Assembly (NCBI RefSeq): GCF_047511655.1
Contig: NC_133401.1
Location: forward strand, 10,324,001-10,388,000
Length of the DNA stretch: 64,000 bases
Reading direction: 5' to 3'
From: Castor canadensis
Taxonomy: Eukaryota > Chordata > Mammalia > Rodentia > Castoridae
Shown piece by piece: positions 43,921 to 54,704 of this stretch. A program made the translations under genes and the position numbers. The notes below the pieces were generated by a model. The model did not search any database. It was not told the DNA's origin and saw only the letters and a program-made list of their open reading frames with translations. The stretch's first letter is position 1; the number at the start of each line of letters is the position of its first letter.

Positions 43921-44164
43921 TAGTTTAATTGAATGATCCGTATGTGGAATTGCAGCTGATGGGTGGAGACTGGGAAGATCTCAGTGATAGAGACCACACT
44001 GAAGTTCTCGCTACCCTCAGAGATTGTTCAGAGAGGAGACAAAGTGAGGAAGTGAAGAGAGTTTTACTCCAGAGCGGAGAACACACTCGAGGGCTGAGGA
44101 CAGGCGTCTACAGGGTGGCGACGCGGTGGTCTAGTGTGTGTGCTGGTGTTTGCAGGAACTGTGT

Positions 44165-44700
44165 CTCGCGATTGAAGACTGAAAGTCACAACTGAAAGTC
44201 ACAAACAATGTGGTCAGCAAAAGGGCAAAGCTTTATCTGAGCAGAGAAGAAAAGTGTTGAGGAATTCCTTCATGGGAAGGTCTCAGAAAGGTTGAGTCAC
44301 TGGAGGCTCCTTTGTCTTGGGGTTTTGTAACGGCTTTATTTCCTGGTTGAAGGGAAGCCCACTGTCTCTAGGTGTTACCACTCCATTCATGGGGTGGACA
44401 CCTTTGCCAGCCAATCGGCATCATTCAGGGGGTTGCGCATGCTCCCCCTGTCTTTTCTGATTGGCTCTGAGGTCCCGCGCCCTGGTCGAGCATCCTATCA
44501 GGGCATGGACACATGCGTTCATGTGCCTCAGCAGTTTCAAGGCTTGAGTGAGCGGTTTCAAGATTCCCCACTCCCCTCACCTGTTTCTCGTGTCTCTGTG
44601 TCCTTGGTGTATTTCCCTTGAGGTTCCCTTGTCCACATCAGCCTATTTTCTATCTCCTAACTCTCAGTCGTAGTTGCATGCCTCAGAATTTTGGTTAGCA
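44165..44700 (-). repeat. LTR-like dispersed repeat, copy 2
   Basis: Best copy of the family also at 35925-37005 and 57303-57733. On the minus strand it has inverted CCAAT motifs near 44409 and 44460, AATAAA near 44336, and a GATAAAGC poly(A)-like site near 44230. The part from 44276 onward is included in the direct duplication. No coding sequence of a retrovirus is seen nearby. Confidence 0.5.
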
Positions 44701-44736
44701 TTTATGGATAAACTTTAATGGGGGGAAGGATTTTTA

Positions 44737-45012
44737 TTTTTTTGGTGGTACTGGGATTTGAACTCAAGCCTGGTGCTTGCTAGGCAGACACTCTAGCACT
44801 TGAGCCTCGCCTTCAGCACTGAAGATTTTTTTTGGTTCTAGGGATTTGAATTCAGGCTCTGATGCTTACTGGGCAGGCACTGTACCACTTAAGCCAGCCC
44901 TTGTTTTTGAATCAGTGTCTCACTGTGTAGCCCAGGCTGGTATCCAACTCTTGATCCTCCTGCCTCCACTTACCAGGTGCTGGGATTACAGGACTGCACC
45001 ACCACACCACTG
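44737..45012 (-). repeat. Two SINEs: ID-like (44737-44822) and composite (44832-45012)
   Basis: GGTACTGGGATTTGAACTCA and GCTTGCTAGGCAGACACTCT mark the first. GTAGCCCAGGCTGGTATCCA and GTGCTGGGATTACAGGACTG mark the second. Both recur at 57776-58050, so they predate the duplication. Confidence 0.88.
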
Positions 45013-45254
45013 GCTTGGAAGGGAGGATTATCCACGAGTTAAGGCAGGGAGAAAGTGGGGGATTCCAGGAATGAGTTGAGATTTTCCCAGAGTAGGGTTT
45101 CCTTCTTTTTCTGTCCTTATATGGATTTTTGCATGTGTCACAGCATCAGATGTGTGAGGGGAGTAGGCAATTTTGCAAGGCTATATAGAGATTTCATTAG
45201 TTTACAAACCAGCTGTCTGGGGTCCTTTTGTTCTATACAGATAGAAATCATGGG

Positions 45255-45580
45255 TAGGGGCTGAGCTCAGTGACTCACAGCTGTAATCCCAGCTACTTGG
45301 GAGACAGGAGACAGGAGGATTATAGTTTGAGACCAGTCTGGGCAAAAAAGTTAGAAGACTCTATCTCAAAGAGTAAGCCAGGCAGTGGTGGCACACATCT
45401 ATAATCCCACAACTGTGTGGGAGGTGTAGGTAGGAGGATTGTGGTTTGAGGCTACCTCGAGCAAAAAAGCATGAAATACTATCTGAAAAGTAAAGCAGAA
45501 AAGGGCTGAGGGCATGGCTCAAATGTTAGAGTACTTGCCTAGCAAGCGAGAATCCCCAGTACCAAAAAAACAAAATAAAC
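45255..45580 (+). repeat. Trimeric SINE (two B1-like parts plus ID-like part)
   Basis: GTGACTCACAGCTGTAATCC, then GGCAGTGGTGGCACACATCT, then GGCATGGCTCAAATGTTAGA. Duplicate at 58295-58610. Confidence 0.85.
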
Positions 45581-45649
45581 AAAAACATGAGTAGATGAGG
45601 AGGAGCTTCTGCAATTATTCCAGTCCCTTGGCTGCTGTTTGCAAGTGGT

Positions 45650-45745
45650 ATAGGGTTGGCGGAGTGGCTCAAGTGGTAGAGTGTCTGCCTAGCAAGCATG
45701 AGGCCCTGAGTTCAAACCCCAGTGTTGCAAAAAACAAAACCAGAA
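45650..45745 (+). repeat. tRNA/ID-like SINE, simple form
   Basis: GTTGGCGGAGTGGCTCAAGT through GAGTTCAAACCCCAGTGTTG with an A-rich tail. This is the cleanest example of the tRNA-derived unit. Duplicate at 58688-58783. Confidence 0.92.
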
Positions 45746-46140
45746 AACAACAGCAGGTGGTGGAGTGGATGGCAGTGGGCAGTGGTAGTCAGTCCTGTGG
45801 GGGAGGCCACTGACAGCCAAGGCCATAAGTGCTACAGTTCTTTTGTGCTCCTAGCAGGGAGCTGGGGTGGAGGGGTCTCTCTGCCAGCTGATCTTAACAA
45901 GCCACTCTGATTTTCACTTTCAGCCTCTCCCGCAGTCAATTTCACTTTCACCACTCTGCTGTCAACTCCTGTCAGTTTCACTCTGCCAATCAGTTGTGAC
46001 TGACTGTTCCCCTTGGGGACCCCTCACTCTACTAATAAGACTTCTGCTACTGTGGGGGCTGCTTGCTGGCCTCACTTTTGTCTTGCTACTGGGGCAGCTT
46101 CCTTCCTGCCACTGTGGCTTCTTCTCTTCTTTTTCTTCAT
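45746..46140. other. Host or LTR-internal sequence
   Basis: Pyrimidine-rich on the plus strand. It lies just downstream of the LTR-like promoter on the minus strand and may be its U5/leader, but no primer-binding site is recognised. It is duplicated at about 58784-59180. Confidence 0.35.
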
Positions 46141-46552
46141 ATTGCACCTCAGCAAAGGTTGACAAGACTACTGGAGTGGAAGTCTTTATTGAGATCTGAT
46201 GAACACCACTGAGGGTAGCAAGGAGGGCATCTCCCACCTGCTCAGGAAGTGAGGTGAGCAGCCTGCTTATATAGCCAGAAGGGGGTGGGAACAAGGATGT
46301 CTGCACCAATCACCAATCACAGCAGTCTCTTATGCAAATGAGGACTGTGTTCACATCAATCACAGGTTTTCTGTTAGGTAGACAGTTGGTGTTTTGTTGG
46401 GGCAGTGCCTTCTGGAGCAGGAGTGATGCTTTGGGTGTTGGCATAAGGGCTGCTGGGCCGCCTAGCTTGGCTGTCTTTGCTCAATGCAGCCAGGGCCCCA
46501 GAGGAGAGTCTGGCAGCTGTCAATTAGGAAATTAAGTCTCCCCAGCCCTCAA
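46140..46552 (-). promoter_or_regulatory. LTR-like promoter and poly(A) unit, copy 1
   Basis: On the minus strand, in order: an octamer-type site (plus ATGCAAAT at 46332-46339), two inverted CCAAT boxes (46306-46310 and 46313-46317), a TATA box TATATAAG (46266-46273) and AATAAA (46185-46190), about 80 bp apart. That order is typical of a retroviral LTR U3-R region. LTR ends and a TSD are not resolved, and no retroviral gene is visible. Confidence 0.5.
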
Positions 46553-47163
46553 TATCTCTGCACATTTGAAAGAAAAACTTTTTTCCTTTTGGCGGTACTG
46601 GGGTTTGAACTCAGGGCCTCACAGTTGCTCATCAGGTACGCTACCATTTGAGCCACTCTGGCAACCCCCCCAAAAAAAACTTTCAGAAGGGTAATTAAAA
46701 CAAAGGCCTATTAGTAACAAGTGTTTTTAACAGGACATAACGGTGTTGTAACAATGTTTAACTTCTGTCCCAGTGCCCCAGGGAGGGGTGGGTCCCTACC
46801 ATCTGTTTCAATTATAACAAGGCAAAAGACAGTTACTGGTCGTCTTGGTCAGTCATGTTGTTCTTAGCCAGTTTTAGGTGATCTTATTTTTTATATTTTG
46901 GGTGATCTCATGATGTCATGCTGCCATGTAGGTCTGTGGTTTCATCACTCCCTAGACACCATTTACTTCGGCTATTGTTTTTTCTCTAAGCCTATCTAGC
47001 CAACCTCAGAATGGTGATGAAATGTGTTTCTCCAGTGTTAAACACTATTGAATATGAAATTGTGCTCAGAAAATCTGAAACAATTCAGTGATTTTTGTTC
47101 AGAAAATCCAAGTGAATCACTCTTTCATCATCGTAGAGATTTTGAGATAGGACTCATGGAACA
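46552..47163. other. Segment present in unit 1 but absent from unit 2
   Basis: In unit 2 the flanks join directly at about 59643. Apart from the SINE, no feature is recognised. Either deleted from unit 2 or inserted in unit 1; the lack of TSD-like ends favours deletion. Confidence 0.65.
46588..46668 (-). repeat. tRNA/ID-like SINE
   Basis: GGTACTGGGGTTTGAACTCA through CCATTTGAGCCACTCTGGC. It lies in the 0.6-kb piece absent from unit 2. Confidence 0.88.
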
Positions 47164-47284
47164 ACCTCTTTCTCTGTCTTGCCTGCTCCTTACTTGGAAG
47201 CAGAGGTCCAGACCCAGCATCAGTCAGCACCATGGACAGTACCATGGAGGAAACCAAGTCTGGGCGACTTTGGCATCAAAGACA

Positions 47285-48500
47285 GCATTGTCCAAATGTT
47301 GGTGAGGATGTGGGGGAAAAGGAACGGTCATACGCTGCTGGTGGGAATGTAAATTAGTACAGCCACTATGGACAACAGTAGGGAGCCTCCTTGAGAACCT
47401 AAAAATAGAACTGCCATTTGATTCAGCAATTCCACTCCTAATGATAAACTAGAAAGAATGTAATCAGGATACAATAAAGGAACTTGCACACCCATGTTTA
47501 CTGCAGCATGACTCACAACAGCCAAGCTATGGAAATAGCCAAGATGCCCCACAACTGACGAATGGATTAAGAAAATGTGGTATATGAATACAAAGGAATT
47601 TTATTCAGCCATACAGAAGAATGAAATTTGTGTTTTGCAGGTAAATGGATGGAGAACATCATCTTAAGAGAAATGAGCCAGGTTCAAAAAGAGAAAGGCT
47701 GCATGTTTTCTGTCATATGTGGAAGACAGAGCCAATACAAATACAAGCAATATTCTATAAACATGTAAATATGTACAGAGCATGTATCCAAAAGTGGGAC
47801 TATTAGAGGAGCCCAAGGGGGGAGGAAAACAAGGAAAGAAAGATAATGAATAATTATGAAATACATCACATCAGTGCAGGAACAAGACACAGTGAAACAC
47901 ACTGAAAACTGTCAAACAGGATAGGGAAAAGGGCAAAGAAGTGCAGTAGGGGGAGTTACACAGACTTAATCGCAGTGCATGTATGGTTAAAATATCAAGG
48001 CAAAAATCCCACCGAATGATAAACAGACACCCAAACAATGAAGGACAAGAATGAAAAAACAGGTTATGCTAAGGGGAGGGCATATAATGAGGAGGTGGGT
48101 AAAAGAAAGTTAAGAAGGTGAGTATGTTTGCTGTACATTTCAGAATGAATATGAAATTTTTAAACCTGTTGAAATCACCATAAGAAGTGAACTAAAAGAG
48201 AATGGAGAAAAATGGCGGGGCTGAACCAGTTTGACTTATAATGCATATATACAGGGAAATGTCATAATGGAACTCCCTGTATAAATATTAAACAAGAATG
48301 TCTCTATTTAAAACTGAAGAGCAGGAAGGTAAATCAGGTCCTGTCTGGGGGTTGGTACCAGCGGGAGTGGGGAGGATGTAAGGAAAGGGTGTGGGAGGTG
48401 AATATGGTGGAAATATCACATACTCAAATATGAAAATGGAAAATGAGACCTGTTCAAACTATTCCAGGAATGAGGGGAGGGGGATAAAGAATAGTGATGG
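47285..48500 (+). repeat. Older L1 3' end, unit 1 copy
   Basis: C-terminal ORF2 remnant (GGTGGGAATGTAAATTAGTA, CAGCCATACAGAAGAATGAA) and an older-type 3'UTR with no G-rich tract. It diverges clearly from L1-A. A young L1 3' end is inserted at 48502. Confidence 0.88.
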
Positions 48501-48501
48501 A

Positions 48502-48815
48502 CACCTAAAAAACTAGATAGCATTTGTTGTCCTCAAGGCAAAGAAACTAAAGCAGATACTTTAAAGCAATGGAGGCCAATAGGAGAAGGGGACCAGAACT
48601 AGAGAAGGTTAGATCAAAAAAGAATTAACCTAGAAGGTAACACACATGCACAGGAAATCAATGTGAGTCAGCTCCCTGTATAGCTATCCTTATCTCAACC
48701 AGCAAAATCCCTTGGTCCTTCCTATTATTGCTTTTACTCTCTCTTCAACAAAATTAGAGATAAGGGCAAAATAGTTCGTGCCGGGTAGTGAGGGGGTGGG
48801 GGGGAAAGGGAGGGG
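48502..48815 (+). mobile_element. Young L1 3'-end insertion, truncated on the right (unit 1)
   Basis: Matches the L1-A 3'UTR (CACCTAAAAAACTAG onward). The left TSD copy, AAAGAATAGTGATGGA, is at 48486-48501. The right TSD and the A tail are lost because unit 1 has a deletion from here to the equivalent of 62600. Confidence 0.85.
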
Positions 48816-48899
48816 GCAGTGAGTTTAGCATCCGTGAGGAAAGGTCTGATGTACATCAACAACTGTGTGCTGGTCCCTTGGAGAATTTGTCCCACAATT

Positions 48900-48982
48900 C
48901 TTTGTGGTACTGAGGTTTTGAACTCAGAGCCTTGGACTTACCGGGCAAGTGCTGTACCACTTGAACCATACTGCCAGCCTTA
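48900..48982 (-). repeat. tRNA/ID-like SINE
   Basis: GGTACTGAGGTTTTGAACTC through CCACTTGAACCATACTGCC; duplicate at 62682-62766. Confidence 0.85.
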
Positions 48983-49631
48983 CCTTGAAGTATTTGGAAG
49001 TCAGGTTGGAGGAGAGGGAAGGAAAGAAGGATGACTATTAGTAAGGTTAGATTTGAACAAACTGTGGCAGTGGACATGGTGGGAGAGGGGAACAATGATG
49101 AGAATTCATGCCAAGATAGTCCTCACAGACACAAAGGCTGCTTCACAGGGCTTCCTTCAATCCACCTTGATCCAGTTTTTAGACTTCTCTTAGGTGATTC
49201 TGCAGATTTGCTAAGGAGCAGAAGAAGAGTCCCTCTGGAGGGAAAGGGCTGTCATTCTGCCACATTGGCAGAAATTCAAAGAAGCTGCTCATGGAAGGGG
49301 AAGCCCATTGCTCCAGAGAAAAATTTCCAAAGAGAATGAGAGATATGTGTCTGCTGGTTTTCAGAAGTGGTTTGGACCGGTGACTGCTATACAACTCCAG
49401 TTCCCTCCTCTGAAAATAGGCTTGTTATTTGCACTTGGTCCTCTGTCTGTTTCAGTGTTGTATTTGGGGGAGTATTGACCAGGGAACGTGTGTCTTTGGC
49501 ACATATTGAGAAGATCTGCATGTACCTGAGCATTGATGCTCAATTCACCTGATGAACAAGTTTGGATTTAGAGGGTGAGATTCTTGACTTCAATCCAAAA
49601 CCTGTTACTATACAGGTATTACATGTGGGAG
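48983..49631. other. Duplicated host sequence, nothing recognised
   Basis: Nearly identical to 62767-63416. Short frames on both strands are preserved in the two copies, but none has a known domain. Confidence 0.4.
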
Positions 49632-49756
49632 TTATTTTTTTTTTTGTTTTGAGACAAGGTCTTGCTATGTAGTTCAGCTGCCCTTGAACTTGTGATCCTC
49701 CTGCCTTAGCCCCCAGAGTGGTGGGATTACAGGTGTATAGCACCATGCCCAGCCAT
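49632..49756 (-). repeat. B1-like SINE
   Basis: TTTGAGACAAGGTCTTGCTA through GGGATTACAGGTGTATAGCA; duplicate at 63417-63540. Confidence 0.9.
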
Positions 49757-50157
49757 TGGTGACTACTTTAGAGTAGGTTGGTGTTTTGGTATGTGGTAAA
49801 AGTAAAGTCATGGAGGCCAGAGGCTAGTCCCCAAGGAGGCCTGCTCCCAGGAATCACAGTAAAATGCATGCCCATATGTAGTCCCCTCCCCTTGAAATGG
49901 AATGTGTCTCTGACCCACATGGGACAATAGAATGGGGCATAAGGACACTGCACGATTTGTGTGTGTGTGTTTGTGTCCAATAAAACATATTGACAAAAAG
50001 CTACTGTAGTCTGCCCACCTAGGATGTGCAGTAAGGTCCTTGTGACTGATGCTCCAGGGCGGAAAAAGTAAATGTCATGAGTGTTTGCGTGGACACCAGC
50101 ACTGTGACCATTGAATGGATGACTCTCAAGGCTTGGTCCTTTGCCTTCTTGCACCTT
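49757..50157. other. Duplicated host sequence with a short GT repeat
   Basis: (GT)n at about 49958-49970. No gene recognised. Duplicated at 63541-63929. Confidence 0.4.
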
Positions 50158-50245
50158 TTTTTTTGGTGGTACTAGGGTTTGAACTCAGGGTCTTGTGCTT
50201 GCTAGGCAGGCACTCTATCTCTTGAGCCACTCTACCAGCCCTTGC
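50158..50245 (-). repeat. tRNA/ID-like SINE
   Basis: GGTACTAGGGTTTGAACTCA through CTTGAGCCACTCTACCAGC; duplicate at the window end. Confidence 0.9.
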
Positions 50246-50560
50246 ATCTTCTTGAGCCGTTGAAAAGTGCGCTTTGGTGGAAGTCAATCACTATTTGGTA
50301 AGTCCAACAACTGTGACATCCATGATTGAGACCGTCTAAAATAACCATGGAGTCACACAGATAAAGAGATCACTAGCCAGCCCCATGTGACAAGTGAGAT
50401 GCAAACAAAGCATCATTTGGATGTCAGCCCAAGAAATCCTTCAAAGACAGCTCTCACCAAAACCTCATCGAAGCCACGTGACCCACCACCACTATGAGTA
50501 CAATACAGTTGAAAAACTAGGAGAGATATAAGAAGTTATTGATTTAAGTTAATTTTTTTA
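50246..50560. other. Host sequence, nothing recognised
   Basis: No assignable feature. Confidence 0.35.
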
Positions 50561-50561
50561 T

Positions 50562-50745
50562 AGTACTGGGGTTTGAACTCAGGGGCTGCACCTTGAGCCC
50601 CTCTACCAGCCCTTTTTTGTGATTGTTTTTTTTCAAGATAAGGTCTCAAGAACTATTTTTCCCCAGCTAGCTTTGAACCATGATCCTCCTGATCTCTGCC
50701 TCTGGAGTAGCTAGGATTACAAGTATGACCACCAGTGCCTGGCTT
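50562..50745 (-). repeat. Composite SINE
   Basis: AGTACTGGGGTTTGAACTCA through AGTAGCTAGGATTACAAGTA. Confidence 0.88.
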
Positions 50746-50957
50746 GATGTAAGTCAATATGTTTTGAGGAAATGTGTTATACTGCAGTGTCTAACGAGAA
50801 CAGTTGGAAAGCCAGAGTGTGGCCACTGGATTCCCGTGTGTAAACAGTGCTTGTTCCAATTATAAATGATGTATTCCCTGATCTCATGCCATCATGATTT
50901 ATTTGCAAAAATAGGCCCTAAGTTTTTGCCCACAGGAATTGGTAAAATTTTTTCTTT

Positions 50958-51275
50958 TCTTTTTCTTATGGTATGGGGGTTTGAACTCATGGCTTTGCAC
51001 TTATTAAGCAGGAACTCTACTGCTTGAGCCATGCCCTAGGCCTTTTTTCTTGGAGATCGGGTCTCACCTTCACCAGGCCAGCTGGACCACGATCCTCCTA
51101 TTTTATGCTTCCCACCATGGCTGAGATGACAGGTGTGTACCACCACACCAAGGTATTGGTTGAGATGTGGTCTTGCAAACTGTTCGCCCAGGTTGGCCTT
51201 GTACCATAATCCTCAAACTATGGTATTCCTACCAAGTAGCTAGGATTGCAGGTATAAACTTCAGTGCCTGGATAA
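50958..51275 (-). repeat. Trimeric SINE (ID-like plus two B1-like parts)
   Basis: ATGGGGGTTTGAACTCATGG, then CAGGTGTGTACCACCACACC, then CCAAGTAGCTAGGATTGCAG. Confidence 0.8.
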
Positions 51276-51355
51276 ATAGGTAAAATCTTGCAGTTCTTTT
51301 GAAAGAAAGAAAAAAGTGGGAAACAATTCCTTGGGGTCAATTATTCAGTTGAGAA

Positions 51356-51358
51356 TTT

Positions 51359-51389
<31 letters not shown>

Positions 51390-51440
51390 TCCTCCTCCTC
51401 CTCTTCCTCCTCCTTCTTTCCTTCTTCTTCTTATTCCTTT
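51356..51440. repeat. CCT microsatellite
   Basis: (CCT)n with ATCTT and TCCTT interruptions, attached to the B1 SINE at 51448. Confidence 0.92.
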
Positions 51441-51447
51441 TCTTTAT

Positions 51448-51560
51448 TTTTTTTTGACCAGGATCTTTCAGTGATCCCAAGCTGACCTCAAACTCATGAT
51501 TCTCCTGCCTCAGCCTCCCAAGTGCTGAGATTACAGGCATAAACCATCATTCCGCAAGAC
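51448..51560 (-). repeat. B1-like SINE
   Basis: Ends CTCAGCCTCCCAAGTGCTGA then GATTACAGGCATAAACC; the same insertion as 12983-13095. Confidence 0.9.
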
Positions 51561-51923
51561 TTTCAAATGCTAACTTTGTCATAGCCTGTCTTCAACTCCT
51601 CCAGCCAAGTCTGCTGGTGACGCACATGAACATCCTTCAAATGAGTGAATTGATGAATTTCATCTGACTTTCCCCAAACTACAGCTAGAGCTCTGTGGCT
51701 GTGGACAGCTGCCTAATATTTCAGTTCAGTCATCTGAAACTGGGTAAGGACTTTAGCTGAGAGCATCTGACATGTGATAAGTGCTATATAAGGATGTCCT
51801 TGCTATATTCAGACAGTTCAGTGAGCTTGTCACTCGCTCCTTGTGTCACAGAAAGGTTTTTCCTCTTTGATTACTTAATCTCCCGCATGGAACTTCCACA
51901 GGCATCTTGGTGATGACACTTAC

Positions 51924-51929
51924 TTTATT
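51924..51929 (-). terminator. Poly(A) signal of the minus-strand galectin pseudogene
   Basis: AATAAA on the minus strand, about 165 bp after the stop codon; equivalent to 12616-12621. Confidence 0.6.
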
Positions 51930-52279
51930 CCCCTCTAAGGCAAAAACAAACTCTTGTGAAGTTTGGTAGAGGTTTAACTTTAATGACCTCGTGTAGCAGG
52001 GGTGAGAAGGAAGTGTTCTGTTAGAGGCTCTGGGAATCCCATGGTCGTCTAGAGCGAGGATGTCCTCACAGAGGGGAGACTGGTCACTTTATCTAGATGA
52101 CATCCACAGAGGTCAGGCGGATGTCTCTCCACACCTGAACCAACTTCACAGAGCTTGGCTGGATTCAATGGGCAAAGCTGTAATAGTATTGAATGTTTAC
52201 TGTAGGAGGGAAAATCTGTCACAATAATTTTCTAAGGTACAGTTTTTATAAAAATTACATATATTTAAAATTTTTGTTT

Positions 52280-52402
52280 ATTTATTTATTTTGAGACTGG
52301 GTGTATCTATAGGCTGTAGCCCAGCCTGACCTCCAAATCTCAAACCTGCTTCAACCTCTGCAGTGCTGGGATTACACATATAAGCCACCATACTGAACCC
52401 CA
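52280..52402 (-). repeat. B1-like SINE in the galectin intron
   Basis: GAGACTGGGTGTATCTATAG through GTGCTGGGATTACACATATA. Its tail (AAATAAATAAAT) survives at 12238-12260 in the inverted copy. Confidence 0.82.
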
Positions 52403-52409
52403 TGTATTT

Positions 52410-52745
52410 ATTTTTAAATGACAAGTAGTGCCTAGACATGTTTTCTGGCTACAGGGTGACATTACAATACATATACACAATGTATAATGAGCAGGTAGGG
52501 TAATCGGTACATGCGTCATCTCCAACATTTTTATTCCTTTGTGTTGGGCACATTCAAAATTCTCATTCCTGTTTTGTAATGTACAATCCATGCTTGCCAG
52601 CCGCAGTCATCAAACCGTGCCATAACAGTAGAAGTCATTCCTCTTCTACTTGCACTCCTTTACCCATTAGCCATTTCTTTCTGTCCATCCCCCCTCATAC
52701 TCTTCCTAGGCTCTGGTAATCACTATTCAACTTTCCTTCACCCCT
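52410..52745 (-). repeat. Old L1 3'UTR fragment
   Basis: TTCCTTTGTGTTGGGCACAT then TCAAAATTCTCATTCCTG is the antisense form of a widespread old mammalian L1 3'UTR. Confidence 0.72.
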
Positions 52746-52769
52746 AAGATTTATTTATTTATTCATTTT

Positions 52770-52975
52770 TTGGGTGGCACTGAGGTTTGAACTCAGGGCC
52801 TCAGGCATCCTAGGCATACACTCTATCACTTGAGCCACTCCACAAGCTCCCCCTTTGTTGGATGGTTTTGTGAGATAGGTTTTATGAAGTATTTGTCTGA
52901 GGCTGGCTTCAAACTGTGATCCTCCTGATTGGCTACGATTGCAGATGTGGTCCACCAGTGCCTGGCAAGATTTGT
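52770..52975 (-). repeat. Composite SINE in the galectin intron
   Basis: GGCACTGAGGTTTGAACTCA through CTACGATTGCAGATGTGGTC. Confidence 0.85.
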
Positions 52976-53540
52976 TCTTTGACAACAAAAATCTCTAGCT
53001 CCCAAGGGTAATGTATAGAGAAACTGATGATTTCATTTGTTTAAGAAAAGAAAAACATATGAATATTTGTTATTTGTATTATATGTATTTATACATACAG
53101 TGCTTGTATAAGTATAGATTATTTTTAGAAGGAGATAAATCAGCCAAAAATAGTTGTTATTGGGAAGAAGACTGGTGTTCATGGATGAGAGAAAACCTTA
53201 ATTTTGGGCTCATTAAAATAATTTTATTCAAAAGCATTTTAAATTATTTAGATACTTGGATAGTAACCTAACGGCGTAAGAAGAAAAAAAAGCTGTGGGT
53301 GAAGACAGAAGAAAAATTTGAACTTCTGGAAAGTTGCCTGTGAGCTGACCTTGACCTTGACCCTGTTTAGATTTGGGGAAAAGAACTGAGGATGGTGATG
53401 AGCAGCGGGTGCTCTGGAACTAACAGCCAGTACTTATGGAAGATGGATGCCACAGGGCCTTTGCGGCCAGGCCAGGTGAGCTGTGTCCTCCTTTAGGATC
53501 CCATGGATGCCAAGTAGGGGCCATTCCCAGGGTCACTCAC
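52976..53540. other. Intron of the galectin pseudogene
   Basis: A/T-rich with no further exon recognised. It lies between the exon 3 donor and the intronic SINE. Confidence 0.55.
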
Positions 53541-53745
53541 CTGGTACTCATTGTGCAGCACCAAGATGTGCAGGTCAAATGGCTTGGCATCCTCAAAAGG
53601 CATTGTGGAAGATTTCACCTCACTGCCCCATCCTCCACTCTGATGAATGTTTATGACCACCCAAATCCAAGCAGACTCGGAAATGGAAGGCAATGTCAGG
53701 CTGCTCATCGGGGCTGATATGGAAATCCACTTGCAATTCGGGGTC

Positions 53746-54704
53746 CTATCTGAAGGGCAAATCACAGGGCCTGAGAGTCCTACCATCTGCCATGGGCTCT
53801 GAGGTGCAAATAAAACTTCCTGTTGTCTCTGCCAGCCTACATGGCCACATCTGTCTTTTCCAGGAAGAAATTTCAGGAATTCTAAAGCGGGTAGAAACTC
53901 CTTCCAAAGATGTACCTGAAGGGGGAAAGCTGCCCTCAGATTTTCTGCACCCACTGTAGACTCAGTCCTTGGAGTCGCCCTGTGGCACTTGTGAGGAAGA
54001 AAAGAGGCTAATCTCTGGAAATCCTTTATCTGTCAGAGGGTCCAAACAGGACACGACTGCAGCTGAAGGATGTTGTAGGAGTGGAGTGTCAGGACACCTA
54101 ACAGGAGAGGCAGCCCAAGGCCAGACACAGGGGGAAGGCTTTGGACTTGATCCAAGTGAAGCCATTCAAGGGGCTTTGAGACCAGGAGCACTCAGTCCTT
54201 TTGCTTGTGAGGCACTTGAAACAGAGGACACCCTGGCCTCAATCTGAGCAAACTCATGGGGTGCCAGGGTCTCTCAGGTGAGGCAGAGGATGAATGGGGT
54301 TGAGGTTTCTGTGCCTCAAGATTTGCTCTTCTCGTTCCTTCTGCTTTGATCTTTCCCCTATTCCTTTCCTGCTCTTTTCCTGACTTCATCATAAAATCCT
54401 ATTTGATACCCCAGACCAGGTCACAGCGTCTGTCTCATGCTGTCAAGTTTCCTTGTACAACCAAGTGCGGGGTGATGACTTTTGTTCAGTGAGTGATGAA
54501 TGTACAGAGGTCCCATGAGATTCCAGTGGAGATAAACTATTCCTGTCCCCTGTGACCTCCTGTCTGCCCTTCAATGGGAAATTTGTGACTCATGAGAGTG
54601 ACTCTGGCATAGAGACACCTGCTGCATTAGTGTATGTAGATGAGCACACATAGGTTTGCACAGGACACGACACGTGATAATGGCAGTGAACAACAGTGTT
54701 GGGG
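53746..54704. other. Region upstream of galectin exon 3, no exon 1 or 2 found
   Basis: Expected to hold intron 2 and the first exons on the minus strand. Short frames exist at 53969-54392, but none encodes the VTIKG-type strand expected in galectin exon 2. Confidence 0.45.

Larger units (their letters stand above)
51345..52290. repeat. Inverted segmental duplication, copy 2 (galectin 3' end)
   Basis: Reverse complement of 12238-13230. Here the SINE near the left breakpoint of copy 1 is complete (52280-52402) and the galectin exon 3 is still present upstream of exon 4, so this copy is closer to the original gene arrangement. Confidence 0.85.
52093..53745 (-). pseudogene. Galectin pseudogene, exons 3 and 4 (CLC/LGALS13/14/16-like)
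   Basis: Exon 3 (53541-53745) encodes LQVDFHISPDEQPDIAFHF and, after a shift, SSTMPFEDAKPFDLHILVL then HNEYQ, ending exactly at CAG/GTGAGTG, a strong donor. Exon 4 (about 52093-52204) encodes VKLVQVWRDIRLTSVDVI and a stop. Order, phase and lengths fit a prototype galectin, and the sequence fits the CLC-type group, whose sugar-binding HxNPR motif is altered; here it reads HFRV. Lesions: exon 3 carries one extra base (or lacks two) after SSEW, exon 4 has TGA for CGA after FAH, and several bases are missing at the exon 4 start. The 1.3-kb intron holds SINEs and an old L1 piece. Exons 1 and 2 were not found on the upstream side. Confidence 0.88.

Noticed and set aside
45867-46199. 110-codon plus-strand frame, nearly repeated at 58905-59201
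   Set aside because: It opposes the LTR-like unit, loses length in the duplicate by indel, and has no recognised domain.
53969-54392. Short frames upstream of galectin exon 3
   Set aside because: They were examined as possible galectin exons 1-2, but no matching motif or splice phase was found.
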